Of a stretch of DNA of 10,340 nt, positions 5,126 through 10,340 are shown in pieces; position 1 is the first letter of the stretch, and every line of letters starts with the position of its first letter. The translations under genes and the position numbers were made by a program. Below the pieces are notes generated by a model, which saw nothing but the letters and a program-made list of their open reading frames with translations, ran no database searches and was not told where the DNA came from. This DNA comes from an uncultured Christensenella sp. (GTDB lineage: Bacteria > Bacillota > Clostridia > Christensenellales > Borkfalkiaceae): assembly GCA_910586365.1 (NCBI GenBank), contig CAJUGP010000050.1:1-10340 (forward strand), written 5' to 3'.

Positions 5126-7381
5126 TTACATGCTCTCGTGAATGGTACGCGAGATCACGTCGTCCTGCTGCTGTTTGGTAAGCTTGATGAAATTGACGGC
5201 GTAACCGCTGACGCGAATGGTCAGCTGCGGATACTTTTCGGGGTGCGCCTGCGCGTCTAAGAGTGTATCGCGGTTGAACACATTTACGTTGAGGTGATGT
5301 CCGCCGCCCAGCATGTAGCCGTCCAACAGCGAAATAAGATTGTCGCAGCGCTCCCCTTCGCTCTTGCCGAGCGAATGCGGCGTGATCGAAAAGGTGTTGG
5401 AGATGCCGTCGCGCGAGTACTCGTAAGGAAGCTTCGCGACCGATTCGAGCGAAGCCACCGCGCCGTTGGTATCGCGCCCGTGCATGGGGTTCGCGCCGGG
5501 GGCAAGCGGTTCGCCCGCTCTTCTTCCGTCGGGCGTGTTGCCCGTATGCTTGCCGTATACCACGTTGGAAGTAATGGTAAGGATCGACGTCGTGGGCACC
5601 GAATCCCTGTAAGGCGTGTTCGACTTGATCTTCTCCATAAACGTTTTCAAGAGCCAAACGGCGATTTGGTCGGCGCGGTCGTCGTTGTTGCCGTATTTGG
5701 GATAATCGCCCTCGATGCGAAAATCGGTTACGATCCCGAACTGATCGCGCACGGGGTACACCTTGGCGTACTTGATCGCCGAAAGCGAATCGACCGCGCA
5801 CGAAAGCCCCGCAATGCCCGTTGCAAAGAAACGGCGCACGTTCGTATCGTGCAGCGCCATTTCGAGCGCTTCGTAGCAATATTTATCGTGCATGTAGTGA
5901 ATGACGTTGAGCACGTTGACGTAGAGCCGCGCAAGCCAGCTCATGATCTGCGTATATTTTTTGACGACGGTATCGTACGCGAGCGGTCCGTCGCCGAGCA
6001 CGGGGGCGTATTCGGGCGAAACCTGCACGGGAAGCCCCGTCTTTTTGTCTTTGAGCAATTCGTCTTTTCCGCCGTTGATCGCATAGAGCAGCGCTTTGGC
6101 GAGATTGGCGCGCGCACCGAAGAACTGCATATCCTTGCCCACGCGCATGCACGAAACGCAGCAGGCGATCGTGTAATCGTCGCCCATTTCGGGGCGCATG
6201 AGATCGTCGCTCTCGTATTGGATCGCCGAGGTCTTGATGGAAACGTCGGCGCAGAATTTTTTGAAGTTTTCGGGCAGACGCTCCGACCACAGCACGGTGA
6301 GGTTGGGTTCGGGCGCGGGACCTAAATTGACGAGCGTGTGCAAAATGCGGAAGCTGTTCTTCGTGACGAGCGTTCTGCCGTCGATACCCATGCCGCCGAT
6401 CGTTTCCGTCACCCAAGTGGGATCGCCGCTGAACAGCTCGTTGTACTCTTTAATGCGCATGAATTTGACGACGCGCAGCTTCATCACGAAATGGTCGATA
6501 AGCTCCTGCGCCTCGCTCTCGGTGAGCGTGCCCGCGCGAAGATCGCGTTCGATATAGATATCGAGGAACGTGGAGTTTCTGCCGATGCTCATCGCCGCGC
6601 CGTTCTGATCCTTGACGGCGGCAAGATAACCGAAATAAAGCCACTGCACCGCCTCTCTCGCATTCGCGGCGGGGCGGGAAAGATCGAATCCGTATTCCGC
6701 GCCCAGCTCTTTGAGCGCGCTAAGCGCTTTGATCTGCTCGGCGATCTCTTCGCGGTCGCGGATCTTTTCCGCCGTCATTTCGCCGTTCAGCAGCAGCTTG
6801 TCCCCTTCCTTTTGCGCGATGAGAAAATCGACGCCGTAAAGCGCAACGCGGCGGTAATCGCCGATAATGCGCCCTCTGCCGTATGCGTCGGGCAGTCCCG
6901 TGAGAATGTGCGCGCTGCGCGCGCGGCGCATTTCGGGCGTGTATACGTCGTAAACGCCTTCGTTGTGCGTCTTGCGGTAGTGCGTGAAAATATCCTTGAC
7001 GCCGGCGTCGATCTCGTAGCCGTACATATTGAGCGCTTCTTCCGCCATACGAATTCCGCCGAAGGGCTGCAGCGCGCGCTTGAACGGCTCGTCGGTCTGC
7101 AATCCGACGATTTTTTCAAGATCTTTATTAAAATAGCCCGCTTTATGGCTGTTGACGCGGGAAACGGTTTTGGTGTCGGCGTTGTACACGCCGCCGCGCG
7201 CGCGTTCCTCTTTGGTCAGCTCCATGATCTGTTCCCAAAGCTGTTCCGTCGCCGCGGTAGGCGGCGCCAAAAACGCGCCGTCGCCCTCGTACGGCGTATA
7301 ATTGCGCTGAATGAAATCGCGCACGTCGATCTCTTCGCACCACTTGCCCTTTGCAAATCCCTGCCAAGCTTTCTTTTCCAT
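5126..7381 (-). CDS. pflB: Formate acetyltransferase (pyruvate formate-lyase)
   Basis: This cytoplasmic glycyl-radical enzyme converts pyruvate and CoA to acetyl-CoA and formate. It has 751 residues, close to the 760 of the E. coli enzyme. The adjacent active-site cysteines are Cys407-Cys408 in IACCVS, followed by the conserved MQFFGARANLAKAL stretch (418-431). The radical glycine is Gly726 in RVSGYAV, 26 residues from the C-terminus, with the usual LTKQQQDDVISRT after it. One small oddity is Cys411 in CCVSCM, where E. coli PflB has Pro (CCVSPM). AAAGGAG lies 7 nt before the ATG. It is 20 nt downstream of pflA and under the ZTP-type riboswitch. Formate from PFL can feed formate-tetrahydrofolate ligase and so purine synthesis, as well as fermentation. 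Confidence 0.97.
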   Translation of the reverse strand: MEKKAWQGFAKGKWCEEIDVRDFIQRNYTPYEGDGAFLAPPTAATEQLWEQIMELTKEERARGGVYNADTKTVSRVNSHKAGYFNKDLEKIVGLQTDEPFKRALQPFGGIRMAEEALNMYGYEIDAGVKDIFTHYRKTHNEGVYDVYTPEMRRARSAHILTGLPDAYGRGRIIGDYRRVALYGVDFLIAQKEGDKLLLNGEMTAEKIRDREEIAEQIKALSALKELGAEYGFDLSRPAANAREAVQWLYFGYLAAVKDQNGAAMSIGRNSTFLDIYIERDLRAGTLTESEAQELIDHFVMKLRVVKFMRIKEYNELFSGDPTWVTETIGGMGIDGRTLVTKNSFRILHTLVNLGPAPEPNLTVLWSERLPENFKKFCADVSIKTSAIQYESDDLMRPEMGDDYTIACCVSCMRVGKDMQFFGARANLAKALLYAINGGKDELLKDKKTGLPVQVSPEYAPVLGDGPLAYDTVVKKYTQIMSWLARLYVNVLNVIHYMHDKYCYEALEMALHDTNVRRFFATGIAGLSCAVDSLSAIKYAKVYPVRDQFGIVTDFRIEGDYPKYGNNDDRADQIAVWLLKTFMEKIKSNTPYRDSVPTTSILTITSNVVYGKHTGNTPDGRRAGEPLAPGANPMHGRDTNGAVASLESVAKLPYEYSRDGISNTFSITPHSLGKSEGERCDNLISLLDGYMLGGGHHLNVNVFNRDTLLDAQAHPEKYPQLTIRVSGYAVNFIKLTKQQQDDVISRTIHESM

Positions 7382-7401
7382 CGTTTTACTCCTTTGCGGT
7401 T

Positions 7402-8118
7402 TTATCGTTTTGCGCCGAGAATCTCTCGCGCGCGGTTTATGCTCTCTTCGTCGGGCGGCGCAACGCTTTCCAACGCATACGGCAGATTGAGTTTTTGATA
7501 TTTTTCCGCCCCCATGGTATGATAGGGCAGTACTTCGACCCTTTCCACGTTTGCAAGCGTATCAAGATATTCGCGCAGCCGCCGCAGCGTTTGCTCGCCG
7601 TCGGTATAAGCGGGAACGAGCACGTATCGGATCCAAACGGGCACGCCCTTCTTATTTAGATATTGCGCGAAGGCGCGCGCGGGAGCGCCCGATCTGCCCG
7701 TCAGTGCTTTATGCGCCTCTTCGTCGGGGTGCTTGATGTCGAGCAGCACCAAATCGGTGAGCGCAAGCAGTTTTTCGTAACGGCCGTCCTGCTCGTCAAA
7801 GCAAATGCCCGAAGTATCGATGCAGGTGTGAATGCCCTCTTCTTTCAGCAGCGTAAAAAATTCGATGAGAAAGTCGAGTTGCAGCAAGGGTTCGCCGCCC
7901 GTCACCGTTACGCCGCCCCGTTTGCCGAAGTAACGTTTATACTTCACCGCCTCGCAAAACACCTCGCGCGCCGAAGCTTCCTTTCCGCCCTTTTGCGCCC
8001 AGGTATCGGGATTATGGCAGTATTTACACCGCATCGGGCAGCCTTGCAGGAATACGACGAACCGCACGCCCGGTCCGTCGACCGTGCCGAGCGATTCATA
8101 CGAATGTATTTGCGCCAT
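7402..8118 (-). CDS. pflA: Pyruvate formate-lyase activating enzyme (radical SAM)
   Basis: The 238-residue radical-SAM enzyme puts the glycyl radical on PflB under anaerobic conditions. The cluster motif Cys27-x3-Cys31-x2-Cys34 lies in GCPMRCKYCHNPDTW, which is characteristic of PFL activases. The N-terminal ESLGTVDGPGVRFVVFLQ (8-25) and the SAM-binding GGEP (74-77, within TVTGGEPLLQ) also match. Length is normal (E. coli 246). GGAGGGG lies 5 nt upstream of the ATG. The activase gene comes before pflB here, the reverse of the E. coli pflB-pflA order, and is the first gene after the riboswitch. The next gene follows after 20 nt, so both enzymes are made from one regulated transcript. Confidence 0.96.
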   Translation of the reverse strand: MAQIHSYESLGTVDGPGVRFVVFLQGCPMRCKYCHNPDTWAQKGGKEASAREVFCEAVKYKRYFGKRGGVTVTGGEPLLQLDFLIEFFTLLKEEGIHTCIDTSGICFDEQDGRYEKLLALTDLVLLDIKHPDEEAHKALTGRSGAPARAFAQYLNKKGVPVWIRYVLVPAYTDGEQTLRRLREYLDTLANVERVEVLPYHTMGAEKYQKLNLPYALESVAPPDEESINRAREILGAKR

Positions 8119-8147
8119 ATTCCCCTCCGCAGTTTACCCTTTCGCCG

Positions 8148-8188
8148 AAAAATTATGGGCAATTTCTATCTTCCGATAAAAATTGCCC
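8148..8188 (-). terminator. Riboswitch expression platform: intrinsic terminator
   Basis: GGGCAATTT (8188-8180) pairs with AAATTGCCC (8165-8157), and inside it TATC/GATA (8178-8175 and 8170-8167) closes a 4-nt loop. The unit is followed by ATAATTTTT (8156-8148). The first arm begins with GGGCA, which is also the 3' end of the ZTP aptamer. Aptamer folding and terminator folding should therefore be mutually exclusive, giving a ligand-on transcription switch. The pflA ribosome site lies about 20 nt downstream. Confidence 0.88.
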
Positions 8189-8258
8189 AGACGAACGGCT
8201 TAGATACCTTTGCGGTTTCATTGCGGTTTATTCCGCTTCTCGTCAGTCGCCGCAAGGC
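8184..8258 (-). promoter_or_regulatory. ZTP (ZMP/pfl motif) riboswitch aptamer upstream of pflA-pflB
   Basis: Read on the minus strand, the leader has the ZTP aptamer order. P1 is CCTTGCGG (8257-8250) pairing with CCGCAAAGG (8215-8207), with one bulged A. The junction CGACTGACGAGAA (8249-8237) corresponds to the family's UGACUGGCGAACA. P2 is GCGG/CCGC (8236-8233 and 8226-8223) with a 6-nt loop. The 3' part, CCG (8198-8196) then CGTCTGGGCA (8193-8184), corresponds to CCGCCUGGGCA. The expected pseudoknot GGCG:CGCC appears as GACG (8244-8241) with CGUC (8193-8190), a compensated change that supports the fold. The stretch after P2 (AATGAAA, where GGGGAGC-like sequence is usual) fits less well. 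The class binds ZMP/ZTP and is known in front of one-carbon, purine and pfl genes. Confidence 0.85.
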
Positions 8259-8273
8259 TTTGAAGTTGATACT

Positions 8274-8302
8274 ATGATACCACGCTCCGCCGCCGTTGTC
8301 AA
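8274..8302 (-). promoter_or_regulatory. Sigma-A promoter of the pfl operon
   Basis: On the minus strand TTGACA (8302-8297) is followed after 17 nt by TATCAT (8279-8274), five of six matches to the -10 consensus. Transcription should start near 8266, just before the riboswitch P1 stem, giving a leader of about 148 nt before pflA. Confidence 0.9.
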
Positions 8303-8380
8303 GCGAATTACCGCAAAATTTTTCAGAAATACACACTAAATATTGTGTCGCAATCAAAACAGACCACAAAATATGGAAAT

Positions 8381-8524
8381 TTAGGTAATTTGCACGACGC
8401 GCGCCGAGCCGTCCGCAAATTCCAGATGCAGCGTATGGGAGCAAAAATCCTGCGTAATGATTTTCACCGCGCCGCTCTGCGTAAGTAATTTGAGCAGCAT
8501 ATTTTCAAATTCCGTAATATTCAC
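8381..8524 (-). CDS. 47-residue small protein, unknown function (GTG start)
   Basis: A short reading frame runs from GTG (8524-8522) to TAA (8383-8381). It encodes a 47-residue protein beginning MNITEFENMLLKLL and ending FADGSARVVQIT. A strong ribosome site, AAGGAGGG (8543-8536 region), sits about 9-11 nt upstream, and an excellent TATAAT promoter precedes it. The composition is that of a compact soluble alpha/beta protein: an amphipathic N-terminal helix, then alternating strands (AVKIIT, HTLHLEF, ARVVQIT). There is no signal or membrane segment. I do not recognise a family. It is divergent from the XRE-type repressor gene and shares its control region, so the two are probably functionally linked as regulator and target. 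It ends 78 bp before the pfl promoter, on the same strand. Confidence 0.75.
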   Translation of the reverse strand: MNITEFENMLLKLLTQSGAVKIITQDFCSHTLHLEFADGSARVVQIT

Positions 8525-8547
8525 CCTATCTTTCCCTCCTTAAATCC

Positions 8548-8577
8548 ATTATAATTTAGGCATTGCCTAAAAGTCAA
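8548..8577 (-). promoter_or_regulatory. Promoter of the 47-aa gene with operator 1 in its spacer
   Basis: On the minus strand TTGACT (8577-8572) and a perfect TATAAT (8553-8548) are separated by 18 nt. Almost the whole spacer is the perfect palindrome TTAGGCATTGCCTAA (8556-8570). A protein bound there would block RNA polymerase, so repression by the adjacent XRE protein is the natural inference. Confidence 0.8.
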
Positions 8578-8605
8578 GACAAATTTAAGCATTGCCTAAT
8601 AAAAT
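8576..8605 (+). promoter_or_regulatory. Promoter of the XRE gene with operator 2 in its spacer
   Basis: AAGACA (8576-8581) and TAAAAT (8600-8605) are separated by 18 nt, and the spacer holds TTAAGCATTGCCTAA (8585-8599), which differs from operator 1 at one base. The predicted transcription start (about 8611-8613) coincides with the ATG at 8612. The -35 boxes of the two divergent promoters overlap by two bases. The two operator centres are 29 bp apart. Confidence 0.65.
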
Positions 8606-8611
8606 AATAGT

Positions 8612-8833
8612 ATGGAACGAAATTTAGAACAAATGATCCGCGACAACTTAAAATTTGAAATCGAACACAGCGGCAGAAAAAAGAAGGAAATCGCCGCCGC
8701 CCTCGGCATCTCGTGCGCGACCGTTTCGCAATACTGTTCGGGCAGAGCGCAGCCCTGCCTTGCGACGCTCTCCCGCCTGTGCTCCTTTTTAGGCGTATCC
8801 GCGGACGACGTTCTCTGCGTGGAGAAAGAATAA
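8612..8833 (+). CDS. Small XRE-family helix-turn-helix regulator
   Basis: The 73-residue protein is nearly all one HTH_3/XRE domain. Residues about 13-62 give helix 1 (LKFEIEHSG), then KKKEIAAALGIS-CATVSQYCSGR, the classic helix-turn-helix with recognition helix around CATVSQYCSG, then ATLSRLCSFLGVSADDVL. There is no extra ligand or dimerisation domain, so it is probably a small dimeric repressor. No ribosome binding site lies before the ATG and the predicted transcription start falls on it, so the mRNA is probably leaderless; an internal ATG at residue 8 lacks a site too. It likely represses itself and the divergent 47-aa gene through the paired palindromes at 8556 and 8585. A function in stress or mobile-element control is possible but not shown. 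Confidence 0.9.
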   Translation: MERNLEQMIRDNLKFEIEHSGRKKKEIAAALGISCATVSQYCSGRAQPCLATLSRLCSFLGVSADDVLCVEKE

Positions 8834-8862
8834 AATTTTTTCTTTTTTATACGCTCATTTAT

Positions 8863-8891
8863 TTGACAAAGAGCCGTTATCGCGCTAAAAT
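8863..8891 (+). promoter_or_regulatory. Sigma-A promoter of the amide hydrolase gene
   Basis: TTGACA (8863-8868), a 17-nt spacer and TAAAAT (8886-8891) form a near-consensus promoter. Just downstream GTTCA-ATAAA-TGAAC (8893-8907) is a small inverted repeat at the expected transcription start, a possible operator. The AAGGAG ribosome site (8912-8917) follows, 9 nt before the ATG. Confidence 0.88.
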
Positions 8892-8926
8892 GGTTCAATA
8901 AATGAACTAATAAGGAGAAACGAACT

Positions 8927-10210
8927 ATGTCCGAAAATCCCTCCCCTGCCGCAGCAAACCCTTCCCCCGCCGCGGCGAAGAAACGGCTCGCGCTGCGCAT
9001 CGTATGCATCGTACTTGCGGCGATCTTCCTGGTCGTCGCCGTTTTGGCGATTTCGTTTGCAAGCGTATGGCACAACGAAATTTCCACCGTGTCGAGCTTC
9101 AAGCATCTGCGCGCGCGCAACGACGAAAACAAAGAAGGCTCGGTGTACCGCATGGACGTGAAAGGCGGCTTTTACTTCGATAAATTCTTAAAACAAGGCG
9201 GCGCGTCCAACGATAAAGAGCTGATCAACTTCATCACCAACAATATCACGCGCGGACTGATCGACATGACGATCAAGGAAACGGATATCGGCTGCTCGTC
9301 GTTCACCGCGACGGCGCAGAACGGCGACAAACTCTTTGCGCGCAACTACGACTTCGACAAAACCAACGTGTGCATCACCCTCTGCAATCCGGGCGGCGGC
9401 AGACACAAATCCTTTTCCACCGTCGATCTCAATTACGTGGGCATGGACATCGAGAAAGACGTTTCGGGTTTAATGAATAAAATAACCTGCCTTGCGGCGC
9501 CCTACGCTCCCCTCGACGGAATCAACGACGCAGGCGTGAGCTGCGGCATCTACATGACCTATCAGGGCAGCGGCGACGGCGCGGTCGCAACCGATCAGCG
9601 CGACCCCGATAAAAAGAACATCACTTCCACCACGATGCTGCGCATGGTGCTCGACTACGCCGACGACGTCGACGAGGCGGTGGAGCTGATCAAACAGTAT
9701 AATCTGCACGATTCCGCCAACACCTCGTTCCATTATATGGTCGCCGACGCAAGCGGCAAGAGCGCCGTTTTGGAGTGGGTGCCCGAAAACGGGAAAGACG
9801 CGACCGACAACGACGGCACGGCGCGCAAGCTCGTCGTGCACTATAACACGGACGACGATTACTTAGGCGAGCGCGAAGCGAATGCCGAATTTCAGTGGGT
9901 AACGAACTTTATTCTCAACCCCGACTATTACGATAGCGAAGAGGACATGACGGGGCTTGACCGCTACAACCATATCTACAACCGCCTGAACGCGACGAAC
10001 GGCACGGTGCAGGACGAATGGGCGGCAATGGATATTCTCAAAGACGTAGGCAGACGCACCTGGAACGGGGGTGGCGGCGTGACCGTGCACAGCGCCGTTT
10101 ACAACCTCACCCAAAAAACGGTGCTTTGGGTCGCCAACGAAAACTATTCCGACAACACCGCCGTGTACACCTATTCGCTCGAAACAGGCAAACTCACCTG
10201 CGCGGCATAA
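8927..10210 (+). CDS. Membrane-anchored linear amide C-N hydrolase (choloylglycine hydrolase/penicillin acylase type)
   Basis: The 427-residue protein is an Ntn-hydrolase predicted outside the cell. After a Pro/Ala-rich start (NPSPAAA repeated twice, residues 4-17) and KKR comes one membrane helix (about 21-47). The hydrolase domain starts near residue 115. Cys123 in IGCSSF is the likely nucleophile. Arg139 and Asp142 (in FARNYDF) lie 16 and 19 residues later, the spacing of Cys2, Arg18 and Asp21 in bile salt hydrolases. GINDAGVSCGIYMTYQG (198-214) and FHYMVADASGKSAVLEW (268-284) are further family signatures. The substrate may be an N-acyl amide, bile salt, penicillin V or acyl-homoserine lactone; the sequence does not decide. 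Its own promoter and terminator make it monocistronic. AAGGAG 9 nt upstream supports the start. Confidence 0.88.
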   Translation: MSENPSPAAANPSPAAAKKRLALRIVCIVLAAIFLVVAVLAISFASVWHNEISTVSSFKHLRARNDENKEGSVYRMDVKGGFYFDKFLKQGGASNDKELINFITNNITRGLIDMTIKETDIGCSSFTATAQNGDKLFARNYDFDKTNVCITLCNPGGGRHKSFSTVDLNYVGMDIEKDVSGLMNKITCLAAPYAPLDGINDAGVSCGIYMTYQGSGDGAVATDQRDPDKKNITSTTMLRMVLDYADDVDEAVELIKQYNLHDSANTSFHYMVADASGKSAVLEWVPENGKDATDNDGTARKLVVHYNTDDDYLGEREANAEFQWVTNFILNPDYYDSEEDMTGLDRYNHIYNRLNATNGTVQDEWAAMDILKDVGRRTWNGGGGVTVHSAVYNLTQKTVLWVANENYSDNTAVYTYSLETGKLTCAA

Positions 10211-10236
10211 GATGAAACCGTTAAAAAAAGCCTTCC

Positions 10237-10262
10237 GAATTACAGTAATTCCCATAGGGAAT
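10237..10262. repeat. Two overlapping perfect palindromes after the hydrolase gene
   Basis: GAATTAC-A-GTAATTC (10237-10251) overlaps ATTCCC-ATA-GGGAAT (10248-10262) by four bases. They lie 27 bp after the stop codon and 28 bp before the terminator. The two stems cannot form together, so they could be alternative RNA hairpins, a dispersed intergenic repeat or a protein site. Confidence 0.6.
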
Positions 10263-10289
10263 ATAATGAAACGCAAATAAAAAGGTTTA

Positions 10290-10327
10290 GGCATAGCGTT
10301 AAGCTGTGCCTTTTCTGTACTTTTTTT
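10290..10327 (+). terminator. Intrinsic terminator of the amide hydrolase gene
   Basis: GGCATAGC (10290-10297) pairs with GCTGTGCC (10303-10310), one G-U included, around the loop GTTAA. Four T follow directly and a run of seven T follows at 10321-10327. It lies 80 nt after the stop codon. The extra AAAAGG upstream can extend pairing with CCTTTT in an alternative register. Confidence 0.85.
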
Positions 10328-10340
10328 CGTGGACGAACTA

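Noticed and set aside
5294..7498. Long plus-strand frames opposite pflB (343 and 386 residues)
   Set aside because: They mirror the well-supported pflB gene, are rich in Arg/His/Ala as antisense frames are, and have no ribosome sites.
8331..8352. Terminator after the 47-aa gene (ACAC/GTGT pairing)
   Set aside because: The stem is only about four base pairs with a long loop and no proper U tract, so I do not call it.
8166..8444. 92-residue minus-strand reading frame upstream of pflA
   Set aside because: It runs through the 47-aa gene, the pfl promoter, the ZTP aptamer and part of the terminator. It has no ribosome site and no recognisable protein.
10212..10280. 22-residue plus-strand frame after the hydrolase gene
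   Set aside because: It begins one base after the hydrolase stop codon, lacks a ribosome site and mostly reads the palindromes, so translation is unsupported.

Overview
The window looks like a chromosomal segment of an anaerobic Gram-positive bacterium, most likely a gut-type member of the Clostridia (Bacillota). The evidence is a radical-SAM-activated pyruvate formate-lyase, a flavodoxin/2[4Fe-4S] protein of the EFR1 type, a lipoprotein, strong AAGGAG-type ribosome binding sites and near-consensus sigma-A promoters (TTGACA, 17 nt, TATACT/TATCAT/TAAAAT). Gene bodies are GC-rich and spacers AT-rich. No tRNA, rRNA, CRISPR array, transposase or phage gene was seen. Species cannot be named from the sequence.

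Layout from left to right. (1) Positions 1-208 are non-coding, with small hairpins including a probable terminator for the minus-strand genes to the right. (2) 209-2667 (minus) is a two-gene operon with a 4-nt overlap: an extended SDR/epimerase fused to a C-terminal Cys/His zinc-ribbon-like module, then an EFR1-type flavodoxin/ferredoxin protein. Its promoter overlaps a perfect 13-bp palindrome. (3) 2842-3323 holds an AT-rich DUF3788-like gene bracketed by exact 18-bp direct repeats and looks like a laterally acquired cassette. (4) 3381-4651 (minus) holds a lipoprotein of unknown function with its own promoter and a TrhA/hemolysin-III membrane protein. (5) 4727-4822 holds a 21-bp-period degenerate repeat running into a bidirectional terminator. 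(6) 4833-8302 (minus) is the pyruvate formate-lyase operon, in the order promoter, ZTP-type riboswitch with terminator, pflA (activase), pflB, and a small zinc-ribbon membrane protein. (7) 8381-8833 is a divergent pair: a previously untracked 47-aa GTG-start small protein (minus) and a 73-aa XRE-type repressor (plus). They share a short control region in which two near-identical palindromes each sit between the -35 and -10 of one promoter; the repressor mRNA is probably leaderless. (8) 8927-10210 (plus) is a membrane-anchored Ntn-hydrolase of the choloylglycine hydrolase/linear amide C-N hydrolase class with its own promoter and a terminator at 10290-10327.

The most informative point is the leader of the pfl operon. 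It has the ZTP (pfl motif) aptamer plan, including a compensated pseudoknot pair, and its last aptamer bases are also the first arm of an intrinsic terminator. In the inferred logic, ZMP/ZTP builds up when 10-formyl-tetrahydrofolate runs short, the terminator is prevented, and PFL makes more formate to recharge the one-carbon pool. The second point is the compact two-operator switch at 8548-8612, which pairs a small XRE protein with an unknown 47-aa protein.
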